Shown: in pieces, positions 17,801 through 26,085 of the stretch | Numbering within the stretch: the first letter of the stretch is position 1 | Layout of the letters: each line of letters opens with the position of its first letter | DNA from: JAVVSK01 sp036654235 | GTDB lineage: Bacteria > Bacillota > Clostridia > Christensenellales > CAG-138 | DNA length: 64,000 nt | Direction of reading: 5' to 3' | Assembly (NCBI GenBank): GCA_036654235.1 | Contig: JAVVSK010000002.1 | Coordinates: 62,001-126,000, forward strand | Notes under the pieces: generated by a model | What the model was told of the DNA's origin: nothing | What the model saw: only the letters and a program-made list of their open reading frames with translations | Database searches by the model: none | Position numbers and translations under genes: made by a program

Positions 17801-18800
17801 GGATGAAAATATTCTAAAAGTTACTAACGGAACGATGCACGCTATAAGTGTTGGTACAGCCGTTGTTACCGTAACGACCGTCGACGGAAACTTCTCAGCC
17901 GAATGTTTCGTTACGGTTGAACCCCGCCCTGAAATCGAAAACGACGGACTCCTTCGTGGACATTTATTTTCGGACGGTCTCTTTAGCGGCGGTTTCTACG
18001 CTACTATTGACCCCGAAGATCCTTCCGGTGGCTTTACGCTTATAACGGGACAGAGAGACGTTTCAATATCCGCCGTACTCTACCAAGATATTATCTACGC
18101 TTATACTCGGAGCGGTTATTTCTATACGATGAACGCGGATATGTCGAATCCCGTTATGATCGGATATTCGAGAACCACCCCTTGGGATATGGCTTACGAT
18201 CATACAAGCGGAAAGCTCTACGGTATAACCAATTATCAACTTTTGACTATTGACGTTGAATCCGGAGCAACTACCGTAATCGGGACGACGACCGAAAAGA
18301 TGTTCGCTATGACCTTTGACGATGAAGGAACCCTTTACGTTGTAACCGAGGACGGTTGGCTTTGCACGGTCGATAAGACTATCGGTGAACTTACGCATTT
18401 ATTCTCAACGGGTAACGGAGCAACGTATGCTCAAAGTATGACCTATGACTTCGTTAACCAATGCATATATTGGGCACAAATTGGCGATTCCGGAACGGGA
18501 AGCCTATTAAGAATCGACCCGATTACACAGGAAGTCGTAGCTAAAGGAACTATCGGAGATTCTTATCAGATAACCGGACTTATGTCTTACTCTCGCCCAA
18601 CTCAGGATTACGATATTGGCGACATTAACATGAGCGGTGAAGCCAATACCGGAGACGTTTCCACCATACTAAAATATTGCATAGGTCTTGCTGATCTTAC
18701 TAAGCAGCAACTAAAGATCGGCGATATAAATCACGATGGTAATGTTAATTCCGGTGATGCCGCAATCCTCCTTTTGATGATATTGGACGATTTATCTTAA
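14850..18800 (+). CDS. Large secreted multidomain protein with Ig-like (BIG2), propeller and C-terminal dockerin domains
   Basis: The 1,316-residue protein begins with a signal peptide (residues 1-28, ending GFA). Two related beta-rich PPC-like modules follow (about 50-170 and 175-290). Then three alternations of a BIG2-type Ig-like domain (about 290-372, 624-715, 942-1028) and a propeller-like domain (about 380-620, 720-940, 1030-1250). The propellers repeat phrases such as GEFYD, YGYTYNGDFYT and MAFDYST. The C-terminus (1253-1316) is a type I dockerin with two calcium loops (GDINMSGEANTGD, GDINHDGNVNSGD). No catalytic motif was seen. It is probably a surface or complex-bound adhesion or binding protein, held by a cohesin partner not found in this window. 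It is transcribed alone, with its own promoter and terminator. Confidence 0.88.
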   Translation: MNTAFVKRILALFLSVIMTIVIMPTGFADKAQVNIEESIPSITTNATYADVNYDTVLEPGVPVVVTLGAETATPIEDPRTAYAVGFTVNLTPGTTAQLKLVREGAFASVDTFMYLYDENFNLVASNDDYSGSGGLSLIEARVVTGGTFKLLITGYSMSSIGTFAAQFNLLDITYADQLDYSTVVNIGDIFDVTLGEGTSVMTRMPDTRDAYAVGFTIALNAGEYVRLYSPTAYDVCDAYFYILDSEFAILSDGDEALEFTADTAGNYYIIACGYDETNIGTFELQIQAKIDVTGVTCTPTQAELMQGRSLAFHYSVQPENATNKEVVLESDNTAVATISEFGRITAITPGTAQISVRTVDGNFIATCSVTVIPGEAFPADTNQIFAYIFNSDSTSDDYGCGWISFDPADLMNPTVYTSGNEFELMGGEFYDGIVYGYTYNGDFYTVDTTSLVPHLVAAGVTMPNPSAGYSKGLAMAFDYSTSTMYAAIGANKFIYKINIETGEITEDVPVDFPIYGIACSTDGHLYGVSDGADIYEINKTTGELTLKASSDWPIPFYAPFQKLVFDHINQELYWAYFNGNDRFFFHPNFETGVVDNLGTISDEARYMPSCMFTISSGTIIPEITHVESVSINPSSVDVFTGWGKQLRSVIVPANASDQRVIWESSDTSIATVNDRGFVIGVTNGSVIITARSVDGGFEGSSIVNVITPPPYNSPDYLFGYSLYETAESPIGFFAITPDVPSMKHMISEDSIALFAGEFYDETIYGYNDNGEFYTFDFETLTPTYVAESNARTVMDMAFDYSTFTMYALADIGGAGLYTVNLETGYLTLVGALDGVVFTLGCTTEGQLYCINSNGELYSLDKTNAGMTLVGNTGAQVSLIQSMAYDHNAGIMYWANYNRSEGAGTLMTVNLETGAATAIGKIGVGTECTALFSYPMNPPAPIIVPVTGITVNPTELTMMTNEYSKLTVNILPENASSKNVTFTSSDENILKVTNGTMHAISVGTAVVTVTTVDGNFSAECFVTVEPRPEIENDGLLRGHLFSDGLFSGGFYATIDPEDPSGGFTLITGQRDVSISAVLYQDIIYAYTRSGYFYTMNADMSNPVMIGYSRTTPWDMAYDHTSGKLYGITNYQLLTIDVESGATTVIGTTTEKMFAMTFDDEGTLYVVTEDGWLCTVDKTIGELTHLFSTGNGATYAQSMTYDFVNQCIYWAQIGDSGTGSLLRIDPITQEVVAKGTIGDSYQITGLMSYSRPTQDYDIGDINMSGEANTGDVSTILKYCIGLADLTKQQLKIGDINHDGNVNSGDAAILLLMILDDLS

Positions 18801-18857
18801 TCTTATGTAACCAATACAAAAACCACTTTTAGATTGTTCTAAGTTAATTCTATTCTT

Positions 18858-18913
18858 AACCGGACGCCGTTTTTTGGATTCCCTATCCTTTAAATCGGTG
18901 TCCGGTTTTTTTT
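18858..18913 (+). terminator. Intrinsic terminator after the large dockerin gene
   Basis: ACCGGAC-GCCG pairs with CGGT-GTCCGGT across a ~30-base loop and is followed by eight Ts. It lies 60 bases after the dockerin stop and just before the recD2 promoter. Confidence 0.85.
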
Positions 18914-18922
18914 ACTTATTGT

Positions 18923-18951
18923 TTGACGCATTGAAGCGATTTTGTTATCAT
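18923..18951 (+). promoter_or_regulatory. Promoter of recD2; predicted start coincides with the start codon
   Basis: TTGACG, 17-base spacer, TATCAT. The -10 box ends six bases before ATG 18958, so transcription is expected to begin at or next to the A of the start codon. No ribosome binding site is present, which is consistent with a leaderless mRNA. Confidence 0.65.
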
Positions 18952-18957
18952 ATTCAT

Positions 18958-21201
18958 ATGGAAATATTATGCGGAGTTGTAACATCAATTATATATAGAA
19001 ATCTTGAAAATGGTTATTCGGTACTCGCCCTCGAAGATGAATCCGGCGACGAGATAACCGCCGTCGGCGTTATACCTCTCGCTAACGAGGGCGAACGGAT
19101 TGAACTTAACGGGGACTTTGTTGTTCACCGCGTATATGGTCGTCAGTTTAAAGCTCTCGAATGCAAAGTTCTTGAACCTACCTCTTTGGATTCTATCGTC
19201 GCCTATCTTGCCGGCGGCTTCATAAAGGGCGTTGGGATAGCAACCGCAAAAACTATCGTCACAGCCTTCGGAATGGATACCCTGGATATACTTGATAAAG
19301 AACCATTTAGGCTTACGGAGATACCGGGAATAGGTAAAACGCGCGCGGCGCAAATAAGCGAATCCTATAAAGCGCAGCGCGAAATGCGCGACACTATAAT
19401 ATCCCTCGAAGAATTCGACGTAACAACGTCTCAGGCTCTAAAGCTATATAAAAAATACGGTTCTCTCGCCGCAACGGTTATAAAGGAAAATCCGTATCGG
19501 CTTATAGACGATATAGATAATATCGGATTTAAAATAGCGGATAAAATAGCCTATGGCGCGGGAATATCCGGTGATTCCGAATTCCGCGTTACCGCCGGAA
19601 TTAAATATGTCCTTAATCTCGCGCGACGCGAGGGACATACCTTTTTACCACGTCCGCTTTTAATTTCAACTACGACCGGTATACTTTCAACGGATGAATT
19701 GGTTGTCTCAAATTGCCTTGATAATATGATAACTTCGCGGATTCTAAAGAGTGCGCGAATGGGCGAGACGGTTGGAATTTTCGCTCCCGTTTTATATTAT
19801 GAAGAACTCGGCTGCGCAACGATGCTTCGGCTTTTAAACGATACCGAAGTAAACGCTCCGCTTTTAAATATAGAAAACGAAATTACGGCTCTTGAAAACG
19901 AAAGAAATATAAAGCTCGCACCAACTCAGCGCGAAGCTATAACGATGGCGCTAACCTCCGGCGCTATGGTAATAACGGGCGGACCCGGTACCGGAAAAAC
20001 GACTATATTGCAATTTATAATAGGGGTTCTCGAAAAATCGGACGAAACTTATGCCCTCGCTGCCCCGACCGGACGCGCGGCTAAACGAATGAGCGAGGCT
20101 ACAGCAACTTCCGCCTCAACTATTCATAGATTACTCGAATATAGTTTTCAAGAACATGGCTTTATGCGTAACGAGGAAGACCCTATCGAAAAAGATGTCA
20201 TTATCGTAGACGAGATGTCTATGGTCGATGTTCCGCTAATGTATGCCCTACTAAAGGCGATAAAGCCAGGCTCGCGGCTAATAATGGTTGGCGACGCGGA
20301 TCAGCTTCCGCCGGTAGGCGCGGGGAATGTCCTTAGGGATATATTGCGTTCAAAAACGACAGCTACGATTAGGTTAACCGAAATTTTCAGACAAACCGAA
20401 CGAAGCATGATCGTTTCAAATGCACATAGTATTAACCATGGACAAATGCCCGTCCTTTCAGATATCGAAAGCGACTTTATATTCGAAGAAATAGACTATG
20501 CAAACGATATTTTAAATCGAATCGTCGGAATAACTACGGGAAAAATAAAGCTTCTCGGAACAACGGATCCTTTTAACGATGTTCAGGTTCTCGTCCCAAT
20601 GAAAAAAGGAATATTGGGTGTATATAATATCAACGAAACTCTCCAGAAGGCGTTGAACCCGAAGTCGCCTGAAAAAAAAGAATGGGAAGTTGGAAGTACT
20701 ATATTTCGCGAAGGCGATAAGATAATGCAAATTAAGAACGATTACTCTTTAAACTGGACCTATAGCGATAGATATGGAGTTATCGATTCCGGATACGGCG
20801 TTTTTAACGGCGACATAGGTACGATTATGGAGATAGATCATAATGAACATCTTATGACGATTCTCTTTGACGATAATCGTGAAGTTCAATATGAGGCGGA
20901 GCAACTGGATGAGCTTACTTTAGCATATTGTATTTCGATTCATAAGAGCCAAGGGAACGAGTTTCCTATAGTCCTTCTTCCTCTCATAAACGGAACGCCG
21001 CTTTTATACAATCGAAATCTCCTATATACGGCAATAACCCGCGCGCGAAAACAGGTTTGTATTTTAGGTCATAGAGATACCGTAATACGAATGGTCGAAA
21101 ACACCCTCGTAAAAAGGCGCTACAGCGCACTTTCGAGAATGCTCTTACAGATTAAAAATTTTACCGATGATGACGACTACCCCGAAGAATATGAAGAATA
21201 A
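18958..21201 (+). CDS. recD2: RecD2 (RecD/TraA family) SF1B DNA helicase
   Basis: RecD2 is a 5'-3' helicase of DNA repair in bacteria without RecBC. The 747-residue protein has the OB-like N-terminus (GVVTSIIYRNLENGYSVL), helix-hairpin-helix segments (GGFIKGVGIATAKTIV, LTEIPGIGKTRA), Walker A GGPGTGKTT (Lys347), Walker B VDEMSMVD, GDADQLPPVGAGNVLRD, and the C-terminal motif AYCISIHKSQGNEFP with TAITRARKQ. An open frame starts at 18874, but that region includes a terminator and promoter; ATG 18958 (MEILCGVV) gives the family N-terminus. No ribosome binding site is present. comF overlaps its end. AddAB elsewhere in the window covers RecBCD function. Confidence 0.95.
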   Translation: MEILCGVVTSIIYRNLENGYSVLALEDESGDEITAVGVIPLANEGERIELNGDFVVHRVYGRQFKALECKVLEPTSLDSIVAYLAGGFIKGVGIATAKTIVTAFGMDTLDILDKEPFRLTEIPGIGKTRAAQISESYKAQREMRDTIISLEEFDVTTSQALKLYKKYGSLAATVIKENPYRLIDDIDNIGFKIADKIAYGAGISGDSEFRVTAGIKYVLNLARREGHTFLPRPLLISTTTGILSTDELVVSNCLDNMITSRILKSARMGETVGIFAPVLYYEELGCATMLRLLNDTEVNAPLLNIENEITALENERNIKLAPTQREAITMALTSGAMVITGGPGTGKTTILQFIIGVLEKSDETYALAAPTGRAAKRMSEATATSASTIHRLLEYSFQEHGFMRNEEDPIEKDVIIVDEMSMVDVPLMYALLKAIKPGSRLIMVGDADQLPPVGAGNVLRDILRSKTTATIRLTEIFRQTERSMIVSNAHSINHGQMPVLSDIESDFIFEEIDYANDILNRIVGITTGKIKLLGTTDPFNDVQVLVPMKKGILGVYNINETLQKALNPKSPEKKEWEVGSTIFREGDKIMQIKNDYSLNWTYSDRYGVIDSGYGVFNGDIGTIMEIDHNEHLMTILFDDNREVQYEAEQLDELTLAYCISIHKSQGNEFPIVLLPLINGTPLLYNRNLLYTAITRARKQVCILGHRDTVIRMVENTLVKRRYSALSRMLLQIKNFTDDDDYPEEYEE

Positions 21202-21862
21202 TATACGCACAATATTGAAAAAAGCCGTGGCTTGCGCGATAGACTTTTTTTATCCAAAAGCTGTCGTTTGTGCATGTTGCGATAAAGAGGCCATGATAAA
21301 TAAAATTGGCTTATGCGAAAGTTGCGCAAAAGTCCTAGAGCCTTATACCGGGCAACGCGACTTATTCGAATGTCTGGACGGTTTTTCGTCGGGTCTGAAA
21401 TATAAATTATCTATCCATCGGGCTATATATCGCTTTAAATATTACAATAGACCCGACTTAGCAGAGTTTTTCGTTCAATTCATGATCCCCGAAAAAAGCT
21501 GGGAAATCGATTATGTCGTTCCCGTTCCTATTCATTTTCTAAGGAAGCTTACGCGCGGATATAATCAAAGTTTTCTTCTAGCACGATCTATCGCCTTAAA
21601 ATATGGCTACGCCGTCAACACGAAAATGCTGAAGCGAACTAAATATACCGTTTCGCAAACGAGGAACGGAATGCAACAGCGCGAGAGAAATATAATAGGG
21701 GCGTTCTCCGTAAATAAAAATTTAGCGCGAAATCGATGCCTGCTTTTAATCGACGATGTCTGTACAACGGGAAGCACGCTAAACGAATGCGCGAGAGTTC
21801 TGAAAGAAGCGGGTGCTTTAAAGGTTTTCGCTATTACCGCCTGTAAAACCGACGGAATATAA
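21191..21862 (+). CDS. comF: ComF family protein (phosphoribosyltransferase-like)
   Basis: ComF proteins combine an N-terminal zinc finger with a PRTase fold and are needed late in DNA uptake in competent bacteria. The 224-residue protein shows the zinc motif (CACCDKE ... CESCAKV), VVPVPIHFLRKLTRGYNQS and the PRPP-loop LLLIDDVCTTGSTLNE. ATG 21191 overlaps recD2 by 11 bases; a start at 21167 is possible but has no ribosome binding site. Pairing with recD2 suggests a DNA repair or uptake role. It is followed by a bidirectional terminator. Confidence 0.9.
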   Translation: MKNNIRTILKKAVACAIDFFYPKAVVCACCDKEAMINKIGLCESCAKVLEPYTGQRDLFECLDGFSSGLKYKLSIHRAIYRFKYYNRPDLAEFFVQFMIPEKSWEIDYVVPVPIHFLRKLTRGYNQSFLLARSIALKYGYAVNTKMLKRTKYTVSQTRNGMQQRERNIIGAFSVNKNLARNRCLLLIDDVCTTGSTLNECARVLKEAGALKVFAITACKTDGI

Positions 21863-21894
21863 ATACCTAAAACAGCCGAAGCGAAATTAGAAAA

Positions 21895-21937
21895 ACGGAA
21901 TGACGCTTTCGGTCATCCCGTAAAAAGTATTTTTTTA
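21895..21937. terminator. Bidirectional intrinsic terminator between comF and nnr
   Basis: ACGGAATGAC pairs with GTCATCCCGT (one mismatch) around a seven-base loop, with AAAAAGTATTTTTTT on one side and, on the minus strand, a TTTTT run. It serves the convergent comF and nnr genes. Confidence 0.75.
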
Positions 21938-21974
21938 ATATTCAACAATAAAAAATGCGTTCCGCCTTCAACCT

Positions 21975-23477
21975 CTATAAAGTTTCACCTATCGCATCTA
22001 TAACGTCCGAAGCTATAAGGGCGCGAAGGTTTAAAAGTCTCGCGGCCGTCATCGCCGAATGCCCAAGTAAAAATGCACCCGCACCCGCTGCCGAAAACGG
22101 ATTTAACTTTGAAGCCAGCATAGCGCCTATAAGCCCCGTTAAAACGTCTCCGCTTCCCCCCTTAGCCAGTCCGGCGTTTCCGGTGATATTATATTGGAGT
22201 TCGCCGTCTTTATTCGTTATAATAGTCGTAGGTCCTTTTAAAAGGACTGCTGCACTGAAACGCTTCGAAAAACAAAGCGCGCTATTAACGGGATCGTCGA
22301 TAATTTCGTCTACGCTTTTAAGAGAAAGCCGAGAAAACTCTTTTAAATGCGGCGTAACAACGGCGTTTTCGTGTAAAAGGGAAAGCCCGCCACTGTTTAA
22401 AGATAATGCGTTTAACGCGTCCGCATCTATAACCGTCGGTTTTTTAGACATTAGTACTTCGGAAACAATTTTAAAAACGCCCTCTCGTCCACCCATTCCC
22501 GGTCCTATAGCTATACAATCCGCAAAATTTATTCCTCTTTTTAATACGTCAAAATCTATAGCGTCGTAATTTTCGCCGAGACTTTCTGCCATAGCCTCGG
22601 GTACTTTCAAAGATATGTTTTCTACTACCGAAGCTACGCTTAAAAGTTTCGTAAGCCCTGCTCCCCCGCGGATAGCGGCGCGAAGCGTCATTATAGGCGC
22701 TCCGCGCATATTTTCGCTCCCCGCGATTATTAGCAGCCTCCCGAAATCGCCCTTATTTGAATTTTGTCTTTTAATGGGTAAAAGCAGATGAACATCGTCC
22801 TGCTCAATTAAAAATTCATTCGAAATTTTATAGTTTTCGGGGGTAAGACCTATTTTTTTTAAAATAACATCGCCCGCAAATTCGCGCCCCGGAAAAATAA
22901 GCAGCCCACGCTTTATCGCCTGAAACGTAACGGTTTTATCCGCGCGAAACGCCGTTTTAAATATATGCCCCGTCGTTGCATCGACTCCGGACGGTATATC
23001 AACCGCGATTTTAAAGGCGGTAAAAGCGTTCGCCCTTTCAATTACGTACGCGGCATTACCCTCTATATTGCGGTTAAGCCCCGTTCCGAAAATCGCATCA
23101 ATAATAATATCATATTCGGCACCCGAAAAAAGCAGATCAACAGCGACTTTTGAATCCAATATTTTAAAAATAACCCCTGTGCTTTTTAATATATCAAGAT
23201 TCAGCCTCGCTTCTCCGGAAAAAGTTTCATCGGCAAATAATAAAGCGCCCTCGGCATCTATACCCCGCATGATCAGCTTTCGAAGCAACGCTAACCCGTC
23301 GCCTCCGTTATTTCCCGCGCCGCAAAGTATTAGAACTCGCTTAAAGCCGCCCTCCGTTATCTCGTTTAAAACGGCTTCGGCGGCAGATTCCATAAGTAAG
23401 ATAGCTGGTATTTTGCATTCATTAATCATATATGCGTCGAGTGCGCGCATTTTTTCGCCGGTTACAATATTTTTCAT
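21975..23477 (-). CDS. nnr: Bifunctional NAD(P)H-hydrate epimerase / ADP-dependent dehydratase
   Basis: Nnr repairs hydrated NAD(P)H. The N-terminal YjeF_N epimerase domain (about 1-215) shows ILCGAGNNGGDGLALLRKL and IIDAIFGTGLNR. The C-terminal ribokinase-like dehydratase domain (about 225-500) shows IAGSENMRGAPIMTLRAA, VIDADALNAL, VVTPHLKEF, KGPTTIITNKDG and GGSGDVLTGLIGAML. At 500 residues it is full length. The start ATG 23477 overlaps the stop of the upstream small membrane protein as TGATG, so translation is coupled. No acpS or alr, frequent neighbours in Firmicutes, is seen. Confidence 0.95.
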   Translation of the reverse strand: MKNIVTGEKMRALDAYMINECKIPAILLMESAAEAVLNEITEGGFKRVLILCGAGNNGGDGLALLRKLIMRGIDAEGALLFADETFSGEARLNLDILKSTGVIFKILDSKVAVDLLFSGAEYDIIIDAIFGTGLNRNIEGNAAYVIERANAFTAFKIAVDIPSGVDATTGHIFKTAFRADKTVTFQAIKRGLLIFPGREFAGDVILKKIGLTPENYKISNEFLIEQDDVHLLLPIKRQNSNKGDFGRLLIIAGSENMRGAPIMTLRAAIRGGAGLTKLLSVASVVENISLKVPEAMAESLGENYDAIDFDVLKRGINFADCIAIGPGMGGREGVFKIVSEVLMSKKPTVIDADALNALSLNSGGLSLLHENAVVTPHLKEFSRLSLKSVDEIIDDPVNSALCFSKRFSAAVLLKGPTTIITNKDGELQYNITGNAGLAKGGSGDVLTGLIGAMLASKLNPFSAAGAGAFLLGHSAMTAARLLNLRALIASDVIDAIGETL

Positions 23478-23770
23478 CAGCGCATTAAGAAAAAATACCC
23501 AAGAAGTGAAAGCGCTACGAGTACAACAAGGGCAACGGGAAGTATAGTTAAAAAACCTGCCATTATCATGGCAAACATATCTCCCTTTTCCAGACGTTCT
23601 TTCATAGGCACTTCGTCGTTAGGGTCAAAAGGCGAAGCTTCTTCGGGGTTTTCGCTCCCCTCATGTTCCGCTTCCCAAACCTGCCTTTTTCGTTTAGCTA
23701 TTTCAGCCCGCTCAAGGTTTCTTTCCCGCGCAAGCTGAAGCGCCTTATTTGCCTTATCTCCAAAAATCAT
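23477..23770 (-). CDS. Small membrane protein coupled to nnr
   Basis: The 97-residue protein has a charged N-terminal half (KANKALQLARERNLERAEIA, likely helical) and one strong C-terminal transmembrane segment (about residues 68-95: MIMAGFLTILPVALVVLVAL). An acidic stretch lies between (SENPEEASPFDPNDE). I do not recognise a family. AGGAG eight bases before ATG 23770 and the TGATG junction with nnr support real translation. A TATAAT-like box at 23806-23811 (minus strand) may be its promoter. Function is unknown. Confidence 0.75.
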   Translation of the reverse strand: MIFGDKANKALQLARERNLERAEIAKRKRQVWEAEHEGSENPEEASPFDPNDEVPMKERLEKGDMFAMIMAGFLTILPVALVVLVALSLLGYFFLMR

Positions 23771-24089
23771 ATCGAAAACTCCTCACGTATCTTTTTTCAC
23801 CTTTTATTATACCTTTTTTTAAGTCGTGCGAATACTGTATTAAAAACTTTTTCGGCATTCTTTGCGTCTTTATTTTACCATGTACTATAGATAGTATATA
23901 CAAAAAACTGATAAAGTCTCCCCAAATCTCGAAAGCTAAAGAAGTTTAACGACGAAAAAAATCGCTGACCGTGAATTAACTCCCGTTTTTTTCGCTATTA
24001 TATGCAGTATACCACGTTTTTTTATTTTTCGCTATTCCGGCTATGCGCAATTTCGTTCATAAAAATTTTACATTTTCACTCAAAAGCGC

Positions 24090-24119
24090 TTTACAGGACA
24101 TATGTATTTGCTTTATAAT
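24090..24119 (+). promoter_or_regulatory. Predicted promoter of the VanW-family gene
   Basis: TTTACA, 18-base spacer, TATAAT. The -10 box is perfect. The rest of the ~400-base gap from 23771 holds the divergent upstream region of the small membrane protein gene and no other gene I can support. Confidence 0.65.
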
Positions 24120-24176
24120 AAAAAACAGGGGATTTAGATGTTGTCCTAAATTAAATAAAGGTGGGTATTTGTTAAA

Positions 24177-25829
24177 ATGGAAAAAAAAGCCGATAAGGCG
24201 CTCAAGAAAAACGAGCAACGCACAAAAAAGCGTAGTTTCGCAACGCCTATTTTGCTGATCGCCGCCGGATTGCTTGCCATTGGCACTGCCTTTTGCGCAA
24301 TTAGCGTTAGTTCTATAAATAGAAATGAAATAGTAAAAGAAGCGGAAAGACAAACTATAATAAAATCCGGAACCTTTCATGCTGGAATAACCGTTAACGG
24401 TATTTCTATAAGCGGAATGACTATAGATGAAGCGAAAACAGCCTTACTGCCTGTTGAGGCTACTTTAACGGACAGCGTACATTTCAATCTCAAATACGAA
24501 ACCAATACATATGAAATTACTAAGGACGATTTTACGATAAGCTATAATACGGATGCGCTTTTGAACGAAGCTATAATGTTAGGGCGCGATGGTGGACTTT
24601 TAAAGCTTCAACATAATCTTGACAATTATCATAATGCCGGAAAAGCGTATGAAATAGAATATGTCGTAGACGCGGCTTCGTTTTCGGATAAGCTTGAACT
24701 TCTCCTTTCGGATATCGCTGTTCCTCCGGTAGATGCCGCGTTAAAAATAAAGTCCGGTTCAATAAATTATTCGAGCGTAATAGATAACTTCCCTTTCACA
24801 GTAAGCGATGGAAAAAATGGGATCGCTATCGATATGGAATCTCTTAATTCCGATCTTTTAACCAAAATGAAAAATGGTGAGTTCGGGGATGTTGAAATTC
24901 CGACCGTAATTGTAGAGCCTGAAATAACGTCAGACGATATTCGCGGAACCGCCGTCCTTCGCGCAGTTTTTCATACCGATTTCGGAAGCAGCAGTGCAAA
25001 CCGAAAGGCGAACGTTAGAAAAGCCGCGGATCTCTGTAATAAAACAGTGCTTCAGCCGGGAGATGTTTTTTCCTGTAACGACACTATGGGAGCTCGTACT
25101 GAGGGGCGCGGCTGGCTTCCCGCTCCCGCCGTTGTTGACGGCGGCGCGCGAACGGAGAATCAAGCCGGCGGCGGAGTTTGTCAGGTTTCAACAACTATGT
25201 ATGATTGCGTAGTAATGAGTGATCTCCAAATTGTTTATCGCCAGAATCATTCGGCGCAAAGCACATATGTCGACGGTGGGCTTGATGCAACTATAAATAC
25301 GGGAACTATCGACTTTACGTGGAAAAATAACACTAACCATCCTGTTTTCCTCTTCATGTGGACCAGCGGAGGAACGCTTTATTCCGCAATCTATGCCGAG
25401 CCGTTCCCAAGTAGCTTTGATAGTGTTAAATTTACGAGCGAACTCATAAAGACAATTGAGCCTCCGGCAGAGGCTAAATATATAACGAAAGGTGCGCTTC
25501 CTACCGGTTATTGGATTCTAAGAAATGACTCGAAGTCCGGATATAAATACGCATCCTATAAAAAATACTATAATGGGAATAGACTTTTCGATACGAAACA
25601 TGTCGCCGATTCAATCTATCCCGCCCAGCAAAAAGCGTTTTACGTTTGGCCCGGCTTTAACCCCGGAGATTATCTTGATCCGGCAAAGCAGGTTAAGATG
25701 GATAAGGACGGGAATCTTACCTTCCCGGGCGTTCCTTCAACGCCCGCCCCTTCGATACCTCCCGCGCCTACCGAGCCCGGTTTCGTAACCCCGACGCCGA
25801 TACCTCCCGCGCCTACCGGTAATCCATAA
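24177..25829 (+). CDS. VanW family protein with peptidoglycan-binding-like domain
   Basis: The 550-residue protein has a basic N-terminus, one transmembrane segment (about residues 22-47), then a YoaR/PG-binding-4-like domain (about 60-250: FHAGITVNGISISGMTIDEAK). The VanW domain follows (about 270-430: LQPGDVFSCNDTMG, GGGVCQVSTTMYDCV). A G5-like beta segment and a Pro-rich tail (residues ~515-550) end the protein. Such proteins sit on the outer face of the membrane and act in the cell wall; VanW itself is linked to vancomycin resistance clusters but its activity is not known. It is monocistronic, with its own promoter and a strong downstream hairpin. Confidence 0.88.
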   Translation: MEKKADKALKKNEQRTKKRSFATPILLIAAGLLAIGTAFCAISVSSINRNEIVKEAERQTIIKSGTFHAGITVNGISISGMTIDEAKTALLPVEATLTDSVHFNLKYETNTYEITKDDFTISYNTDALLNEAIMLGRDGGLLKLQHNLDNYHNAGKAYEIEYVVDAASFSDKLELLLSDIAVPPVDAALKIKSGSINYSSVIDNFPFTVSDGKNGIAIDMESLNSDLLTKMKNGEFGDVEIPTVIVEPEITSDDIRGTAVLRAVFHTDFGSSSANRKANVRKAADLCNKTVLQPGDVFSCNDTMGARTEGRGWLPAPAVVDGGARTENQAGGGVCQVSTTMYDCVVMSDLQIVYRQNHSAQSTYVDGGLDATINTGTIDFTWKNNTNHPVFLFMWTSGGTLYSAIYAEPFPSSFDSVKFTSELIKTIEPPAEAKYITKGALPTGYWILRNDSKSGYKYASYKKYYNGNRLFDTKHVADSIYPAQQKAFYVWPGFNPGDYLDPAKQVKMDKDGNLTFPGVPSTPAPSIPPAPTEPGFVTPTPIPPAPTGNP

Positions 25830-25876
25830 AAAAAATGCTTTATCAAGTAAAATTCACGATATAGAAAAATTAATAA

Positions 25877-25920
25877 TAAGAAATGAGCGGTAGGTAATTT
25901 TACCCGCCGCTCATTTCTTA
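25877..25920. terminator. Long perfect hairpin downstream of the VanW-family gene
   Basis: A 14-base perfect stem (TAAGAAATGAGCGG / CCGCTCATTTCTTA) encloses a second small stem (GGTA/TACC). There is no classic T run, but its position between the converging VanW and ATPase genes fits a transcription end or mRNA-stabilising structure. Confidence 0.6.
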
Positions 25921-26085
25921 TCGCCAACCTTTCGAACGCTGAATAAATTTGAAATCTGCTAAAACTTATGATAAGGGCGATAAAGAAATCAGAAAGAAGT
26001 AATCCTCTCATTCTTTATCGCCCTATAATGCCGTTATTATTATGAACAATTTTACGTTATAATTTTATGCGTCGATAAGAAAAAA

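Noticed and set aside
18874..18957. N-terminal extension of recD2
   Set aside because: The extension would be translated from a terminator and promoter region and does not match RecD2 N-termini.
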